DNA from: Dysosmobacter sp.
GTDB lineage: Bacteria > Bacillota > Clostridia > Oscillospirales > Oscillospiraceae
DNA: 50,025 nucleotides
Assembly (NCBI GenBank): GCA_022778785.1
Contig: JALFSO010000097.1
Span: 1-50,025, forward strand
Reading direction: 5' to 3'
Part shown: in pieces, positions 1-9,545 of the stretch
Numbering within the stretch: the first letter of the stretch is position 1
Layout: each line of letters starts with the position of its first letter
Position numbers and translations under genes: made by a program
Notes under the pieces: generated by a model
Seen by the model: only the letters and a program-made list of their open reading frames with translations
What the model was told of the DNA's origin: nothing
Database searches by the model: none

Positions 1-1080
1 CGGGCACGACATTCTCGCCCTGGAGCGATTCATGGACGATACCCGCCACATGATTATCTTCGACGTTCTCACCTGGAAATCCCCGGTGGGAGACAAGGGA
101 GAGCGTCTGCGGCTGTTCCTGTCCGACAAGGGCTATGCCAATCCCAGAAAGAGTGGGAAGAAGAGTATCCTTACGGCATTTTTGCCTTTAAGGAAACGCA
201 GGTCAATTTGAAAGAAGGTGCCGACAACGGCGAGGAAAAAGGCACTCTGACCCTGTACCGCCTGGGCGGCACGGAGGGCCGCGCGGAAGCGCTGGTCGTC
301 CTGGTCCCCGCTGCGGCACAGATCGAGGAAGACCGGATGTCCTACGCCAACGCGGCCGGCACACAGGACTATCAGGTGACTGTGGAAGACCCGTGGCCCA
401 TTGCCCAGTATCAGCCGTTGGGCGGTTCGGGCGAGATCATCCGCGCCGGCGGGGCCATTACCACAGTGACCGAGACGGAAGGACTTCCTGAGGAAGACCC
501 CATCGTCAAGGATGAGACTCCCGTTGAGGATGAAGCGTCCGCTGAGGATGAGGGCCAATCGGAATCGTCTGCGCAGCTGACTACCCAGACGCTTGTGGCC
601 CCGGTAAAGAACGCTGACAGCTACCAGTGGCAGATGCAGATCAAGATGGGCAACTCTTATGTAAAGAGATGGTCTGACATCGATGGGGCTACAGACCAGG
701 AGATGGTCATGTCTCCGGATCTGCTGAGTCTCATTTCGAACGAAAATTACACCTATGACTTCCGCTGCTTCTATGAGGTCAACGGGGTCAAGTATTGCTC
801 CGAGAGCTGGAATGGTGAGGCTTACGAGCTCGAAGTGGAGGACATCCCGCCCGTCATGCCCGAGGACTTTGTGGATGACCACACCCGCACCGACTCCACC
901 GTTGAGTTCGAGGGTGAAGAATACGGCAGCTATCCCTTCTGGGTGGTCTTTGCCGACGGTGAGTGGGAAAAGGAGATCACCTTCGAGGCTTTGGACGACG
1001 ATCTGCATGAGTGCGGAGAAGTGGTCAGCGCCGTCGTCATGGAAGCCAAAGGTGCGGAAGTCTACGAAAGCTCCTCCTGA
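1..1080 (+). pseudogene. 3' part of a surface-protein-like gene, frame-disrupted
   Basis: The gene enters from outside the window. Bases 2 to about 145 read well in one frame (HMIIFDVLTWKSPVGDKGE, ending SDKGYANP). From about 145 the sensible reading continues in the -1 frame (QKEWEEEYPYGIFAFKETQ) and stays open to the stop at 1078-1080. The section around 235-420 (GTLTLYRLGGTEGRAEALV) looks like a Calx-beta-type repeat of large clostridial surface proteins. The section around 590-830 (SYQWQMQIKMGNSYVKRWSD) looks Ig-like. Both domain guesses rest on pattern only. A second shift near the 3' end is possible, because another frame reads FRVTGKGFVEIAR up to 1168. There is no slippery heptamer at the shift, so this is a decayed gene or a one-base sequence error. 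No specific function can be given. Confidence 0.5.
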
Positions 1081-1196
1081 TTTGAACTCTTTGCAGATTC
1101 TCAACAAACCGGCAGGCCAATGTCGATTTCGCGTCACCGGCAAGGGCTTCGTGGAGATCGCACGGTAAAGGCATACACCGCGAAAGCACAGACGTA

Positions 1197-1231
1197 AAAA
1201 GAGACTGCCCTGTTTAGGGGCAGTCTCTTTT
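1197..1231. terminator. Bidirectional rho-independent terminator
   Basis: A 14-bp perfect stem (AAAAGAGACTGCCC, loop of seven, GGGCAGTCTCTTTT) has A and T tracts on both sides. It can serve both the plus-strand surface-protein gene and fbp, which ends at 1258 on the minus strand. Confidence 0.9.
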
Positions 1232-1257
1232 GAAAACAGATGGGAGATGCGGCCGAA

Positions 1258-3258
1258 TCAGTTGGCCTGCCTGCCGTGATCCTCCGCCACCTCGCCGGAG
1301 GTGTAGGCATTCAGCAGCTCCCGCAGATCGTCGATGCGGGCCTGGAGCTGGCGGCCCATGTCCGTCTCCGCCACCTTCATCCGGGCGTCCATGCGCTCGA
1401 AGACCGTGGAGGTGGAGTCAATGTCCAGATTGTTCTCAATGGCGTTCTTCCGGCCTGCAAAGGGCTGGTGGGCGGCGATACGTATGCATCTGGAGTTGTA
1501 GATCAGCGTATAGCCCGCGATGCCGGAGGTGGGCTGATAGGCCTTGCAGAAGCCGCCGTCGATGACGATGAGCCTGCCGCCGCCCTTGATGGGGGACTCG
1601 CCCTTCTTTGCCTTCACCGGCACATGGCCGTTGATGATGTGGCAGTGGGGTCCCTCCAGCTGGAACTCCCGCAGCAGGGCGGCGCACACTGCCGGATCGT
1701 TGTAGAGGGTGTAGTAGGCGTTCTTCGGCTCCGTCCAGGCGGATTCGTCCTTGATGAGCCGCCGCTCGAAGGTGGTCATCCGGTCCCGGCCAAAGATGGG
1801 GCTGTTGCGCCCGGCCCACAGCCACCACAGAAAGTCCATGCTGTCCTGCCGTTCCGGCGAGCCCGGCTCCTGATAGTAGGCCTTCCGGGCGGCAGTGTCG
1901 GCGTAGTCCAGGAACTCCCGGCCCTTCCGGGCCTTTCCGCCGATGGTGAAGGTCATCAGTTCGCCCTCCGCCGTCAGGGGGATACAGCCGTGGAACAGCA
2001 GGTTGCCGTTGTAGACCTTGTAGAGACTCCCCTTGGAGTAGAGGAAGCGGACATGCCGCTGGAGCTTCTCGCTGAGCCGGAAGGAGGTGGTGAGCTGATT
2101 GATCACCGCGTCCTCCTCCGCCGTCAGGGCGTAGGGGTCTGCCGGGTCCACCGTGGGAAAATCGCAGTCCTCCAGAGGATAGGTGACGCCGCCGATGGTG
2201 ATGCTCCGGCTGGCGTAGTCGATCTTGTCCAGCAGCAGCCGGTCGTCCATGCCGTACTCCGGATGGCGCAGGATCTTCTGGCCCTCCAGCTTGAAGAGGA
2301 TGACGGTAATGGCCTTGTGCATCCGGGCGGACAGCAGCTTGTCCTTTTCCGTGTAGGACGACGCGCCGTCTCCCGTCAGCTTGACGGCGAAGCGTCCCAC
2401 CTGGCAGTCCCGGTAGATCTCGTTGGCAAAGACGGACAGGGGCCGCAGGGAGATGCCGTAGCCGGTCTCCACCACCTCCAGATTGTTGTAGTGGATGGAG
2501 TTGGCCAGCACCGTGGCCACCAGCGTCCGGGAGCCGGAGGCGGCGCCCATCCAGAGAATGTCGTGGTTGCCCCACTGGACGTCCACGCTGTGGTAATTCA
2601 GCAGGGAATCCATGATGATATCCGCCCGGGGGCCGCGGTCAAAGATGTCGCCCACGATGTGCAGATGGTCCACCGCCATGCGCTTGATGAGTCCGCACAC
2701 CGCCTCAATGAAGCTGGGCGCCCGGTCCGTGTCGATGATGGCGTTGATGATGTTCTCGAAGTAGTCCCGCTTGTCGGTCTCCTCCCGGTGGGTGTGGAGC
2801 AGTTCCTCAATGATGTAGCTGAAATCCCTGGGCAGGGCCTTGCGCACCTTGGAGCGGGAGTATTTGGCCGTGACCAGCCGGCACAGCTCCACCAGCTGGT
2901 AGAGGGTGATCCGGTACCACTCCTGTAAGTTCTCCGTCTCCCGGCGGATCCGCTCCAGCTTCTCCCTGGGGTAGTAGATCAGCGTGGCCAGCTGGCTCCG
3001 CTCCGCCTGGGTCAGTCTGGTGAGGAACAGCTCGTCCACCTTCTCCTTCACCACGCCGGAGCAGGAGTTGAGGATGTGCAGAAACGCCTCATACTCCCCG
3101 TGGACATCGGAGATGAAATGCTCCGTCCCCTTGGGCAGATTCAGGATGGCCTGGAGGTTGATGATCTCGGCGCTGGCCGCCTGGACAGTGGGATACTGCC
3201 GGGCCAGCATATTCAGATAGCGTAACTCTTCAGCGGAATAAGGCGCTTGTGATGCCAT
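1258..3258 (-). CDS. fbp: Fructose-1,6-bisphosphatase, class III
   Basis: Hydrolyses fructose-1,6-bisphosphate to fructose-6-phosphate for gluconeogenesis, in the cytosol. The 666-residue length fits class III (Bacillus YydE/Fbp type). Metallophosphatase metal motifs are visible: SDVHGEY at 50-56, GDIFDRGP at 203-210 and WGNHD at 229-233. The start at 3258 follows a GGGGAG site about 12 bases upstream. The gene is a single unit with its own promoter (3295-3324) and terminator (1197-1231). It sits next to a hexuronate operon that yields pyruvate and triose phosphate, which fits a need for gluconeogenesis on such substrates. That link is inference. Confidence 0.95.
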   Translation of the reverse strand: MASQAPYSAEELRYLNMLARQYPTVQAASAEIINLQAILNLPKGTEHFISDVHGEYEAFLHILNSCSGVVKEKVDELFLTRLTQAERSQLATLIYYPREKLERIRRETENLQEWYRITLYQLVELCRLVTAKYSRSKVRKALPRDFSYIIEELLHTHREETDKRDYFENIINAIIDTDRAPSFIEAVCGLIKRMAVDHLHIVGDIFDRGPRADIIMDSLLNYHSVDVQWGNHDILWMGAASGSRTLVATVLANSIHYNNLEVVETGYGISLRPLSVFANEIYRDCQVGRFAVKLTGDGASSYTEKDKLLSARMHKAITVILFKLEGQKILRHPEYGMDDRLLLDKIDYASRSITIGGVTYPLEDCDFPTVDPADPYALTAEEDAVINQLTTSFRLSEKLQRHVRFLYSKGSLYKVYNGNLLFHGCIPLTAEGELMTFTIGGKARKGREFLDYADTAARKAYYQEPGSPERQDSMDFLWWLWAGRNSPIFGRDRMTTFERRLIKDESAWTEPKNAYYTLYNDPAVCAALLREFQLEGPHCHIINGHVPVKAKKGESPIKGGGRLIVIDGGFCKAYQPTSGIAGYTLIYNSRCIRIAAHQPFAGRKNAIENNLDIDSTSTVFERMDARMKVAETDMGRQLQARIDDLRELLNAYTSGEVAEDHGRQAN

Positions 3259-3294
3259 GGAAAACCACGCTCCCCATCATGAGATGATACTGTT

Positions 3295-3324
3295 ATTATC
3301 ACACAGTTTCTCATAGAAAAGCAA
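3295..3324 (-). promoter_or_regulatory. Predicted sigma-A promoter of fbp
   Basis: On the minus strand TTGCTT (3324-3319) and GATAAT (3300-3295) are 18 bp apart, about 37 bp upstream of the fbp start. Confidence 0.55.
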
Positions 3325-3379
3325 TCCCTTTTCTGAGCAATCTCCACAGAGCTGCTGGCCGCGGAGCTGTGCAGGCCAA

Positions 3380-3424
3380 AACAACTCCAAAGCCGGGACA
3401 GAGCGCCCCGGCTTTGGAGTTGTT
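3380..3424 (-). terminator. Terminator of the hexuronate/TRAP operon
   Basis: An 18-bp perfect stem (AACAACTCCAAAGCCGGG against its complement at 3407-3424) is followed by TTTTGG on the minus strand, 45 bases past the dctM stop. It separates the long operon from fbp. Confidence 0.85.
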
Positions 3425-3469
3425 CGGATGGGTTCATGCGGAGCCGGAACGGAGGGCCCGGCAAACGGA

Positions 3470-4771
3470 TCAGATCAGTCCCGCCATCTGGGGCAGTCCC
3501 AGACTGACGGCAGGCACATAGGTCACCAGCAGCAGGCCCAGCAGGATCATCACATAATATCCCAGCATGTATGGCAGCACCCTGGACAGCGATGTGCGGC
3601 CCACCTTGATGGCCACGAACAGCGTGTTGCCTACCGGCGGGGTGATGTTGCCGATGCACAGGTTGTACACCAGAATCAGACCGAACTGCACCGGGTCCAT
3701 GCCGAAGGTCTTCACCACCGGCAGGAACAGGGGCGTGAAGATCAGGATGGCCGGGGTGACGTCCATAAACGTGCCCGCAATCAGCAGGATGACGTTCATG
3801 ATCAGCAGGATGATGACGGGGTTGTCGGTGAGGCCCAGCAGCGCGGCGGAGATGGCCTGGGGGATCTGGGTAAAGGCCATGACCCATCCCAGGATGTTGG
3901 ACACGCCGATCAGGAACACGATCATGCCGCTCATCTTGGCGCTGTCCGCCACGATCTTCCAGAAGGACTTCAGGGTGATGCTGCGGTAGCAGATGCTCAG
4001 GATCAGAGCGTAGACCACCGCGATGGCGGAGCCTTCAGTGGCAGTGAAAATGCCGCCTACGATGCCGCCGATGACCACGACGATCAGGGAGAGGGAGGGC
4101 AGGGCCTTCAGGGTGCAGACGCCCAGGTTCTTCCAGCTGTACTTGCCGGGGGTGCCGTGATAGCCCTTGCGCTTGGCAAAGAAGACCGCCGCGATCATGC
4201 AGCAGACCGCCCAGATCAGGCCGGGCACATAGCCCGCCAGGAACAGCGCGGCCACGGAGGTGCCGCCCGCCGCCAGGGAGTAGGTGATCAGCGCGTTGGA
4301 GGGGGGGATCAGCAGTCCGGCAGGGGCGGAGGCGCCGTTGGTGGCGGCGCAGAGGGCCTTGTCATAGCCCTGCTCCTCCTCACCCTGCTGCACCATGCTG
4401 CCCACGGCGGCGGCCGCCGCGGAGGCGGAGCCGGAGATGGCGCCGAACAGGGCGTTGGCGCCCACGTTGGTCACCAGCAGGGCGCCGGGCATCTTGCCCA
4501 GTAGCGCCATGACGAAGTCCACCAGGCGCTTGGCAATGCCGCCCTGGTTCATCAGGTTGCCCGCCAGAATGAAGAATGGGATGGCCGTCAGGCTGAATTT
4601 GCTCATGCCCACGAAGATGCGCTGGGCGCCCGTGATGACGGATACATCCAGGGATACCGTCTGGAGGATCGCTGCCAGGGAGGAGATGCCGATGGAATAG
4701 GAGATGGGCACGCCCAGGATCAGCAGCACCGCCAGCACAGCCACAATGATCAACAGTGAATGGATCGCCAT
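3470..4771 (-). CDS. dctM: TRAP transporter large permease, DctM type
   Basis: This is the ion-coupled permease of a tripartite ATP-independent periplasmic transporter and acts in the membrane. The 433 residues are hydrophobic throughout. The family pattern is clear: an N-terminal segment with GVPISYSIG, then FFILAGNLMNQGG, GANALFGAISGSASAAAAAVG and GTFMDVTPAILIFTPLFLP. It starts 3 bases after dctQ ends, so the two are tightly coupled. It is the last gene of the hexuronate operon, so the cargo is probably glucuronate or a related uronate. That is inference from context. Confidence 0.93.
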   Translation of the reverse strand: MAIHSLLIIVAVLAVLLILGVPISYSIGISSLAAILQTVSLDVSVITGAQRIFVGMSKFSLTAIPFFILAGNLMNQGGIAKRLVDFVMALLGKMPGALLVTNVGANALFGAISGSASAAAAAVGSMVQQGEEEQGYDKALCAATNGASAPAGLLIPPSNALITYSLAAGGTSVAALFLAGYVPGLIWAVCCMIAAVFFAKRKGYHGTPGKYSWKNLGVCTLKALPSLSLIVVVIGGIVGGIFTATEGSAIAVVYALILSICYRSITLKSFWKIVADSAKMSGMIVFLIGVSNILGWVMAFTQIPQAISAALLGLTDNPVIILLIMNVILLIAGTFMDVTPAILIFTPLFLPVVKTFGMDPVQFGLILVYNLCIGNITPPVGNTLFVAIKVGRTSLSRVLPYMLGYYVMILLGLLLVTYVPAVSLGLPQMAGLI

Positions 4772-4774
4772 ATC

Positions 4775-5275
4775 TTACGCCTCCTTTTCCGCAGCCGGCT
4801 TGTCCTCCGGTCTGGTCTTCCAGATGTCCGCCATATTGAGTGCGGTGTAGATCATATTGACCACGCCGCACACCGGCATGATGACGTAGAACACGCCTAC
4901 GGCCACATGCAGGGAGGAGGTCATCTGCCCCATGGCGAGACTGGAGATCTTCACGCCGCCATACACCAGAATGACCGTCCAGAACAGGAACGCCACCAGT
5001 TCGCTGAACACGCCCATCACCTTCTGCATGACGGGACCCATGTGCTCAACGGCGATGGGGATGTTCATATGGCCCCGTTCGCCGGTGATGAGGGATGCGC
5101 CCATCAGACTGGCCCACGCGAACATGTAGCTGACAAGCTCCTCCGACCAGGTGGAGGGATTGCCCAGAATATAGCGGGTGAAGACCTGCCAGCACGTCAG
5201 CGCCACCATGACAAGAAAGCTGACGCCGGCCAGGACCTCCAGGATGCGGTTCAGCACGTTTCGTAAAGCTGCCAT
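4775..5275 (-). CDS. dctQ: TRAP transporter small permease, DctQ type
   Basis: Small integral membrane subunit that pairs with DctM. The 166 residues hold four likely transmembrane segments, starting FLVMVALTCWQVFTRYILG and including the DctQ-typical STWSEELVSYMFAWASLMGA. The start at 5275 has GGAGGCAGAGG just upstream, and the gene begins 14 bases after the dctP stop. Confidence 0.9.
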   Translation of the reverse strand: MAALRNVLNRILEVLAGVSFLVMVALTCWQVFTRYILGNPSTWSEELVSYMFAWASLMGASLITGERGHMNIPIAVEHMGPVMQKVMGVFSELVAFLFWTVILVYGGVKISSLAMGQMTSSLHVAVGVFYVIMPVCGVVNMIYTALNMADIWKTRPEDKPAAEKEA

Positions 5276-5289
5276 TTTCCTCTGCCTCC

Positions 5290-6318
5290 TTAAGAGCCGG
5301 TGGAGGGATACTGGGCGTTATACGCCTGGATCGCCTCGTAGATCGGAACAAGATCGGGGCTGCCCGCCAGCATGGATTCATGCAGCGGCGCGCAGGCCTC
5401 CTGGAAGGGGGCGGTGTCCGGATAGTTGAATTGCACGCCCTGCTGGTTCTGGGCCCGCTCCTTGGCGTTTTCGATGGCGGTGGTCCACTCCTCGCGCTCC
5501 ACCTGATTCACCAGCAAAAAGCCCTCCTCAAAGATGGCCCGTTCCTCTTCGCTCAGACTTTCGAGGAAGGCCACATTTCCGATGAGAATGTCCGGGATCA
5601 TCTGGTGCATGTCGTAGGAGTAGTATTTGCACACGTCGCCGTGGCCGTTGTCGGTCAGGGCCATCTCGTTGTTCTCCGCGCCGTCGATGACCTTGGACTG
5701 CAAGGCGGTATACACCTCGCCGAAGCCCATGGGCGTGGCGGAGCCGCCCAGCAGGCGCATCATCTCCACGTTGGTGGGGGACTGCTGGGTGCGGATCTTC
5801 AGGCCCTTCAGGTCGACGGGGCTGTTGATGGGCCGGTCCACCGTGTAGAAGTTGCGGGTGCCGGCATCGATCCAGGTGACAGCCTCAAAGCCCGCCTGCT
5901 TGGTGGATTTGAAGATCGGCCCGGTGATGCTCTCGTCGTCCATGGCAGCGTGATACGCCTCGCTGGAGGAGAACAGGTAGGGCAGGTTGAAGATGGAGTA
6001 GTTGATGCTGAAGGTCTCCAGCAGGGAGTTGGACGCCACGCAGAAGTTGATGGCGCCGGTTTGGGTCAGCTGGACCATCTCGTTCTGGGAGCCCAGCAGC
6101 TCACTGGGATAGACCTCCACGTTGTACCGGTCGCCCAGCCTGCCCTCAATGAATTCCTCAAAGGCCAGCAGCGCGATGTGGGTGGGATGGCTGGTGGACT
6201 GGTTATGTCCGATGCGGATGATCTGCCGGTCATCCTCCGCTGTGCTGCCGCAGCCGGCCAGCGTCAGGAGCATCAAACCGGCAAGGATCAGCACCGGGAC
6301 GCGCGGATGTTTTGTCAT
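5290..6318 (-). CDS. dctP: TRAP transporter substrate-binding lipoprotein, DctP type
   Basis: Extracytoplasmic receptor that captures the solute for DctQM. The start at 6318 is chosen because AAGGAGGAGG lies just upstream and it places a lipoprotein signal at the N-terminus: MTKHPR, a hydrophobic run, then LAGC with the lipid-accepting Cys at residue 23. An in-frame upstream start at 6378 would bury this signal. The mature part (342 residues in all) shows DctP features such as GLKIRTQQSPTNVEMMRLLGG and GAENNEMALTDNGH. The position after uxaC implies a hexuronate ligand. Known DctP family members bind glucuronate or galacturonate through an Arg-carboxylate contact. Confidence 0.92.
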   Translation of the reverse strand: MTKHPRVPVLILAGLMLLTLAGCGSTAEDDRQIIRIGHNQSTSHPTHIALLAFEEFIEGRLGDRYNVEVYPSELLGSQNEMVQLTQTGAINFCVASNSLLETFSINYSIFNLPYLFSSSEAYHAAMDDESITGPIFKSTKQAGFEAVTWIDAGTRNFYTVDRPINSPVDLKGLKIRTQQSPTNVEMMRLLGGSATPMGFGEVYTALQSKVIDGAENNEMALTDNGHGDVCKYYSYDMHQMIPDILIGNVAFLESLSEEERAIFEEGFLLVNQVEREEWTTAIENAKERAQNQQGVQFNYPDTAPFQEACAPLHESMLAGSPDLVPIYEAIQAYNAQYPSTGS

Positions 6319-6374
6319 AAATCCTCCTCCTTTTCTCTTGCGGAAAGCCGCAGGAGCCGTGCCCCGGAAAGGGG

Positions 6375-7775
6375 TCACAGGCCCATATAGGACCAGGCGT
6401 TGTTGAAACAGATGTCTTCGATGATGCCGCCGATGGTGTCGTAGTCGGCGGGCGCCATGCCCTTCTCAATCCAGCCGCCCACCAGCTCGCACAGGATCCG
6501 GCGGAAATACTCATGGCGGGGATAGGACAGGAAGGAGCGGGAGTCGGTGAGCATGCCGATAAAGCGGCTGAGCACGCCGATGCTGGCCAGGGACTTCATC
6601 TGGGCGGTCATGCCGTCGAAGTGGTCGTTGAACCACCACGCCGAGCCGAACTGGATCTTGCCGGGGGCGCTGTCATCCTGGAAGCAGCCCGCCGCCGCGA
6701 TCAGCTTGTCGTTGTCCGCGGCGTTGAGGGTGTACAGGATAGTTTTCGGCAGCTTGTCCCGGGAGGCCAGACGGTCCAGCAGGGCGGCCAGGGAGGCGGC
6801 GGAGATGGTGTCTCCGATGGCGTCGCCGCCCACGTCCGCGCCCAGGGAGCGGTACAGCCTGCCGGACAGGTTGCGCTGGGCACCCAGATGCAGCTGCATG
6901 GCGAAGCCCTTGCCGCAGTACAGCTCTCCCAGAAAGTCCATCATCAGCGATTGGTAGGCGCTGATCTCATGACCGGTCAGGGTCTCGCCGTTCAGCGCCC
7001 GGATCACGGCCTTTTCCGCCGCGCTCTCGTCCCAGACCGTGAAGTCCGGGGAGCCGAAGGAGTGGTCGGACAGACGGCACCCGGCCTGGGCGAAGAAGTC
7101 CGCCCGCAGCGCCAGCGCCTGCTTCACATCGTCGATAGTACGGATGGAGAGACCGGAGGCCGCGCCCAGTTTTTGCAGATAGGCCGGATAGCCCGGGTCC
7201 GCGATATTCAGCGCCTTCTCCGGGCGGAAGGTGGGCAGCACCCGGACGTCAAACGATGTATCCGCCGCCAGCAGGCGGTGGTATGGAAGGTCGTCCGCCG
7301 GGTCGTCGGTGGTGCACAGCGCCCGCACATTGCTGGAGCGGATCAGGGCGCGGGCGGAGCCGTTTTCGCCTCGCAGCACGGCATTGGCCCGGTCCCAGAC
7401 GTCGTCCGCCGTGGCGGAGTTCAAGAGCTCGTCAATGCCGAAGAACCGCTTCAGCTCCAGATGGGACCAGTGATAGATGGGGTTGCCGATGAGCCGGGGC
7501 ATGATGGCGGCGTACCGGCCGAATTTCTCCCGGTAGGAGGCATCCCCGGTCACAAACCGCTCCGGCACGGCGTTGGCTCGCATCAGGCGCCACTTGTAGT
7601 GGTCCCCCGCCAGCCAAGCCTCTCCGATGTCGGAAAAGCGCTTGTCCTCGTAGATCTCCCGGGGATTCAGATGGCAGTGGTAGTCAAAGATCGGCATGTG
7701 CTCAGCGTGCTCGTGATACAGCCGCCGGGCGGGTTCGGAAGTCAGCAGAAAATCCTCTGTGATAAAGCCTGACAT
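6375..7775 (-). CDS. uxaC: Glucuronate isomerase
   Basis: Converts D-glucuronate to D-fructuronate (and D-galacturonate to D-tagaturonate), the first step after uptake. At 466 residues it has normal UxaC length. It shows the N-terminal IFDYHCHLNPREI metal motif and the conserved LTDSRSFLSYPRHEYFRR near the C-terminus. The start MSGFITEDF at 7775 is preferred over one six codons upstream, because AGAAGGAG sits at the right distance. It lies 56 bases upstream of dctP in the same operon. Confidence 0.96.
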   Translation of the reverse strand: MSGFITEDFLLTSEPARRLYHEHAEHMPIFDYHCHLNPREIYEDKRFSDIGEAWLAGDHYKWRLMRANAVPERFVTGDASYREKFGRYAAIMPRLIGNPIYHWSHLELKRFFGIDELLNSATADDVWDRANAVLRGENGSARALIRSSNVRALCTTDDPADDLPYHRLLAADTSFDVRVLPTFRPEKALNIADPGYPAYLQKLGAASGLSIRTIDDVKQALALRADFFAQAGCRLSDHSFGSPDFTVWDESAAEKAVIRALNGETLTGHEISAYQSLMMDFLGELYCGKGFAMQLHLGAQRNLSGRLYRSLGADVGGDAIGDTISAASLAALLDRLASRDKLPKTILYTLNAADNDKLIAAAGCFQDDSAPGKIQFGSAWWFNDHFDGMTAQMKSLASIGVLSRFIGMLTDSRSFLSYPRHEYFRRILCELVGGWIEKGMAPADYDTIGGIIEDICFNNAWSYMGL

Positions 7776-7866
7776 AAATACGCTCCTTCTCAAAAAAACG
7801 CGGAGGGGAGGGGCTGCCGCGGGGAAGTCCCTCCCGCCCGTTCATCTGTGCCTGGTTCCTTCCGGC

Positions 7867-9483
7867 TCAGTGTCCGAGATAGGTTTTCAGCGTTCTGCGG
7901 ACGGCACCGGGGCCCGCCAGCAGCTCCCGGACCATGCCCTCGATCTTCCCGCCGAGACCCAGCGCCACCAGGTCGGAGCCGAAGATGCCGGGGTTGGAGA
8001 GAATGCCGTCCAGCTTGCCCGTGACGCTGTCGGGCTCGCCCAGCTTCACGCCCGCCAGCTGCTCCTGGAGGACGGACAGCATGGGATCGCTGCTGCACTC
8101 CATGGGCCTGCCCTCATCGTCCACGGCCAGCAGATACCGGATCCAGCCGGCGATGGCCAGGGGGATATACGTCAGGGAGGTTACGTCCAGGTCGGGCCGG
8201 GCCGCGTAGGACTTGATGGTCTCGCCAAAGCGGATGCCCACCTTCTGACTGGTGTCCAGGGCGATGCGCTGGGGCGTGTCCGGCATAAAGGGGTTGGGGA
8301 ATCGCTGGTCGATGACCTCGTGGATGAAGTCGATGGGCCTGAGGATCCTGGGGTCCACCACCACGGGCATTCCCTCGTCATAGCCCACCTTCTCGATCAG
8401 GGCCTTCAGCTCCGGGTCCTTCATCTCATTGGCAATGGTGTCGTAGCCCAGCAGGCAGCCGTAGATGGCCAGCACGGTATGCAGGGGATTCAGACAGGTG
8501 GTGACCTTCATCTTCTCCATATTGTTCACGGTGTCCCGGTCCGTCATATAGACCCCGGCCTTCTCCAGCGGCGGACGGTCGTTGGGGAACCGGTCCTCGA
8601 TGACCAGATACTGGGGCTTCTCCGCGTTGACGAAGGGAGCGGTATAGCCGCCCTTGCCGGTGACGGTGATCTTCATGTCCTCAAAACCGGCGGCGGTCAG
8701 GGCGTCCTCCACGGCCTGGGCGGGCCGGGGGGTGATCTTGTCGATCATGGTCCAGGGGAAGGAGACGTTGTCCTCGTTTTCCACCCAGTCCATGAAGTCC
8801 CGGGACACCAGGCCCTTTTCCAGCCACTTCCGGATCATGGTGACAACGCTGCCCCGCAGCTTTTCACCGTTGTGGGAGCAGTTGTCCGTGCTGACCACGG
8901 CCATGGGCGCCCGGCAGGCGTTGAACCGCTCCAGCAGCAGCGCCGCCACCTTGGCCATGGCGGAGGTGGGATGCCCGGGACCGGCGGCGAAGTCCTTCTC
9001 CGCCAGGGGGAGGAACTCTCCGTTCATATTGGTGAGGGCGTAGCCCTTTTCGGTGATGGTAAAGGTGATCAGCTGGAGGGAGGGATTACGGAAGATGACT
9101 TTCAGCCGATCCCAGTCCTGGGGGTAGGCGGGGTCCGCCCGCATGGCCCCGGCCACGGAGCCCACCACGGTCTTCTCCATGGAGCCGTCGGGCATCAGCG
9201 TCACCAGCAGGGACAGGTTGTCGTAGGGGCCGTAGGTGTTCTCCACGATCTCGTAGTCGAAGGTCTCGGCAGTGTAGAGGCCGCCTTTCACCAGTCCCTG
9301 CTCGATGAGGGACTGCTGGAGCATGGCGTGGAACGCCCGGAACAGGCTGCCGGAACCGAAGTGGACCCAGGTGGGATGCCGCTCCGTCTCGGCGTGCATG
9401 TCCTTCCAGTCGAAGGTCGGAAGGGCGACGCCGGCGGCCTCCCAGGCGGCGCGGTCCTGAATGCTCTCGTAGCTCAGTTTCAT
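7867..9483 (-). CDS. uxuB: Mannitol dehydrogenase family oxidoreductase, probable fructuronate reductase
   Basis: Probably reduces D-fructuronate to D-mannonate with NADH in the cytosol. The 538 residues belong to the long-chain mannitol/mannonate dehydrogenase family. Visible motifs include VSTDNCSHNGEKLRG, the NAD-domain region VHFGSGSLFRAFH and ALDTSQKVGIRFGETI, which carries the family Lys. The start at 9483 follows AAGGAGACG. An upstream ATG at 9549 would overlap the uxuA stop and has no ribosome site. Its place between uxuA and uxaC favours fructuronate over tagaturonate or mannitol as substrate. The family also includes tagaturonate reductase, so the symbol rests partly on context. Confidence 0.85.
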   Translation of the reverse strand: MKLSYESIQDRAAWEAAGVALPTFDWKDMHAETERHPTWVHFGSGSLFRAFHAMLQQSLIEQGLVKGGLYTAETFDYEIVENTYGPYDNLSLLVTLMPDGSMEKTVVGSVAGAMRADPAYPQDWDRLKVIFRNPSLQLITFTITEKGYALTNMNGEFLPLAEKDFAAGPGHPTSAMAKVAALLLERFNACRAPMAVVSTDNCSHNGEKLRGSVVTMIRKWLEKGLVSRDFMDWVENEDNVSFPWTMIDKITPRPAQAVEDALTAAGFEDMKITVTGKGGYTAPFVNAEKPQYLVIEDRFPNDRPPLEKAGVYMTDRDTVNNMEKMKVTTCLNPLHTVLAIYGCLLGYDTIANEMKDPELKALIEKVGYDEGMPVVVDPRILRPIDFIHEVIDQRFPNPFMPDTPQRIALDTSQKVGIRFGETIKSYAARPDLDVTSLTYIPLAIAGWIRYLLAVDDEGRPMECSSDPMLSVLQEQLAGVKLGEPDSVTGKLDGILSNPGIFGSDLVALGLGGKIEGMVRELLAGPGAVRRTLKTYLGH

Positions 9484-9545
9484 AGTCGGCTCGTCTCCTT
9501 TTTTGGCTTTTGAAATGTCGTTGTCAGGCGAAAGCGCAGGGCGGC

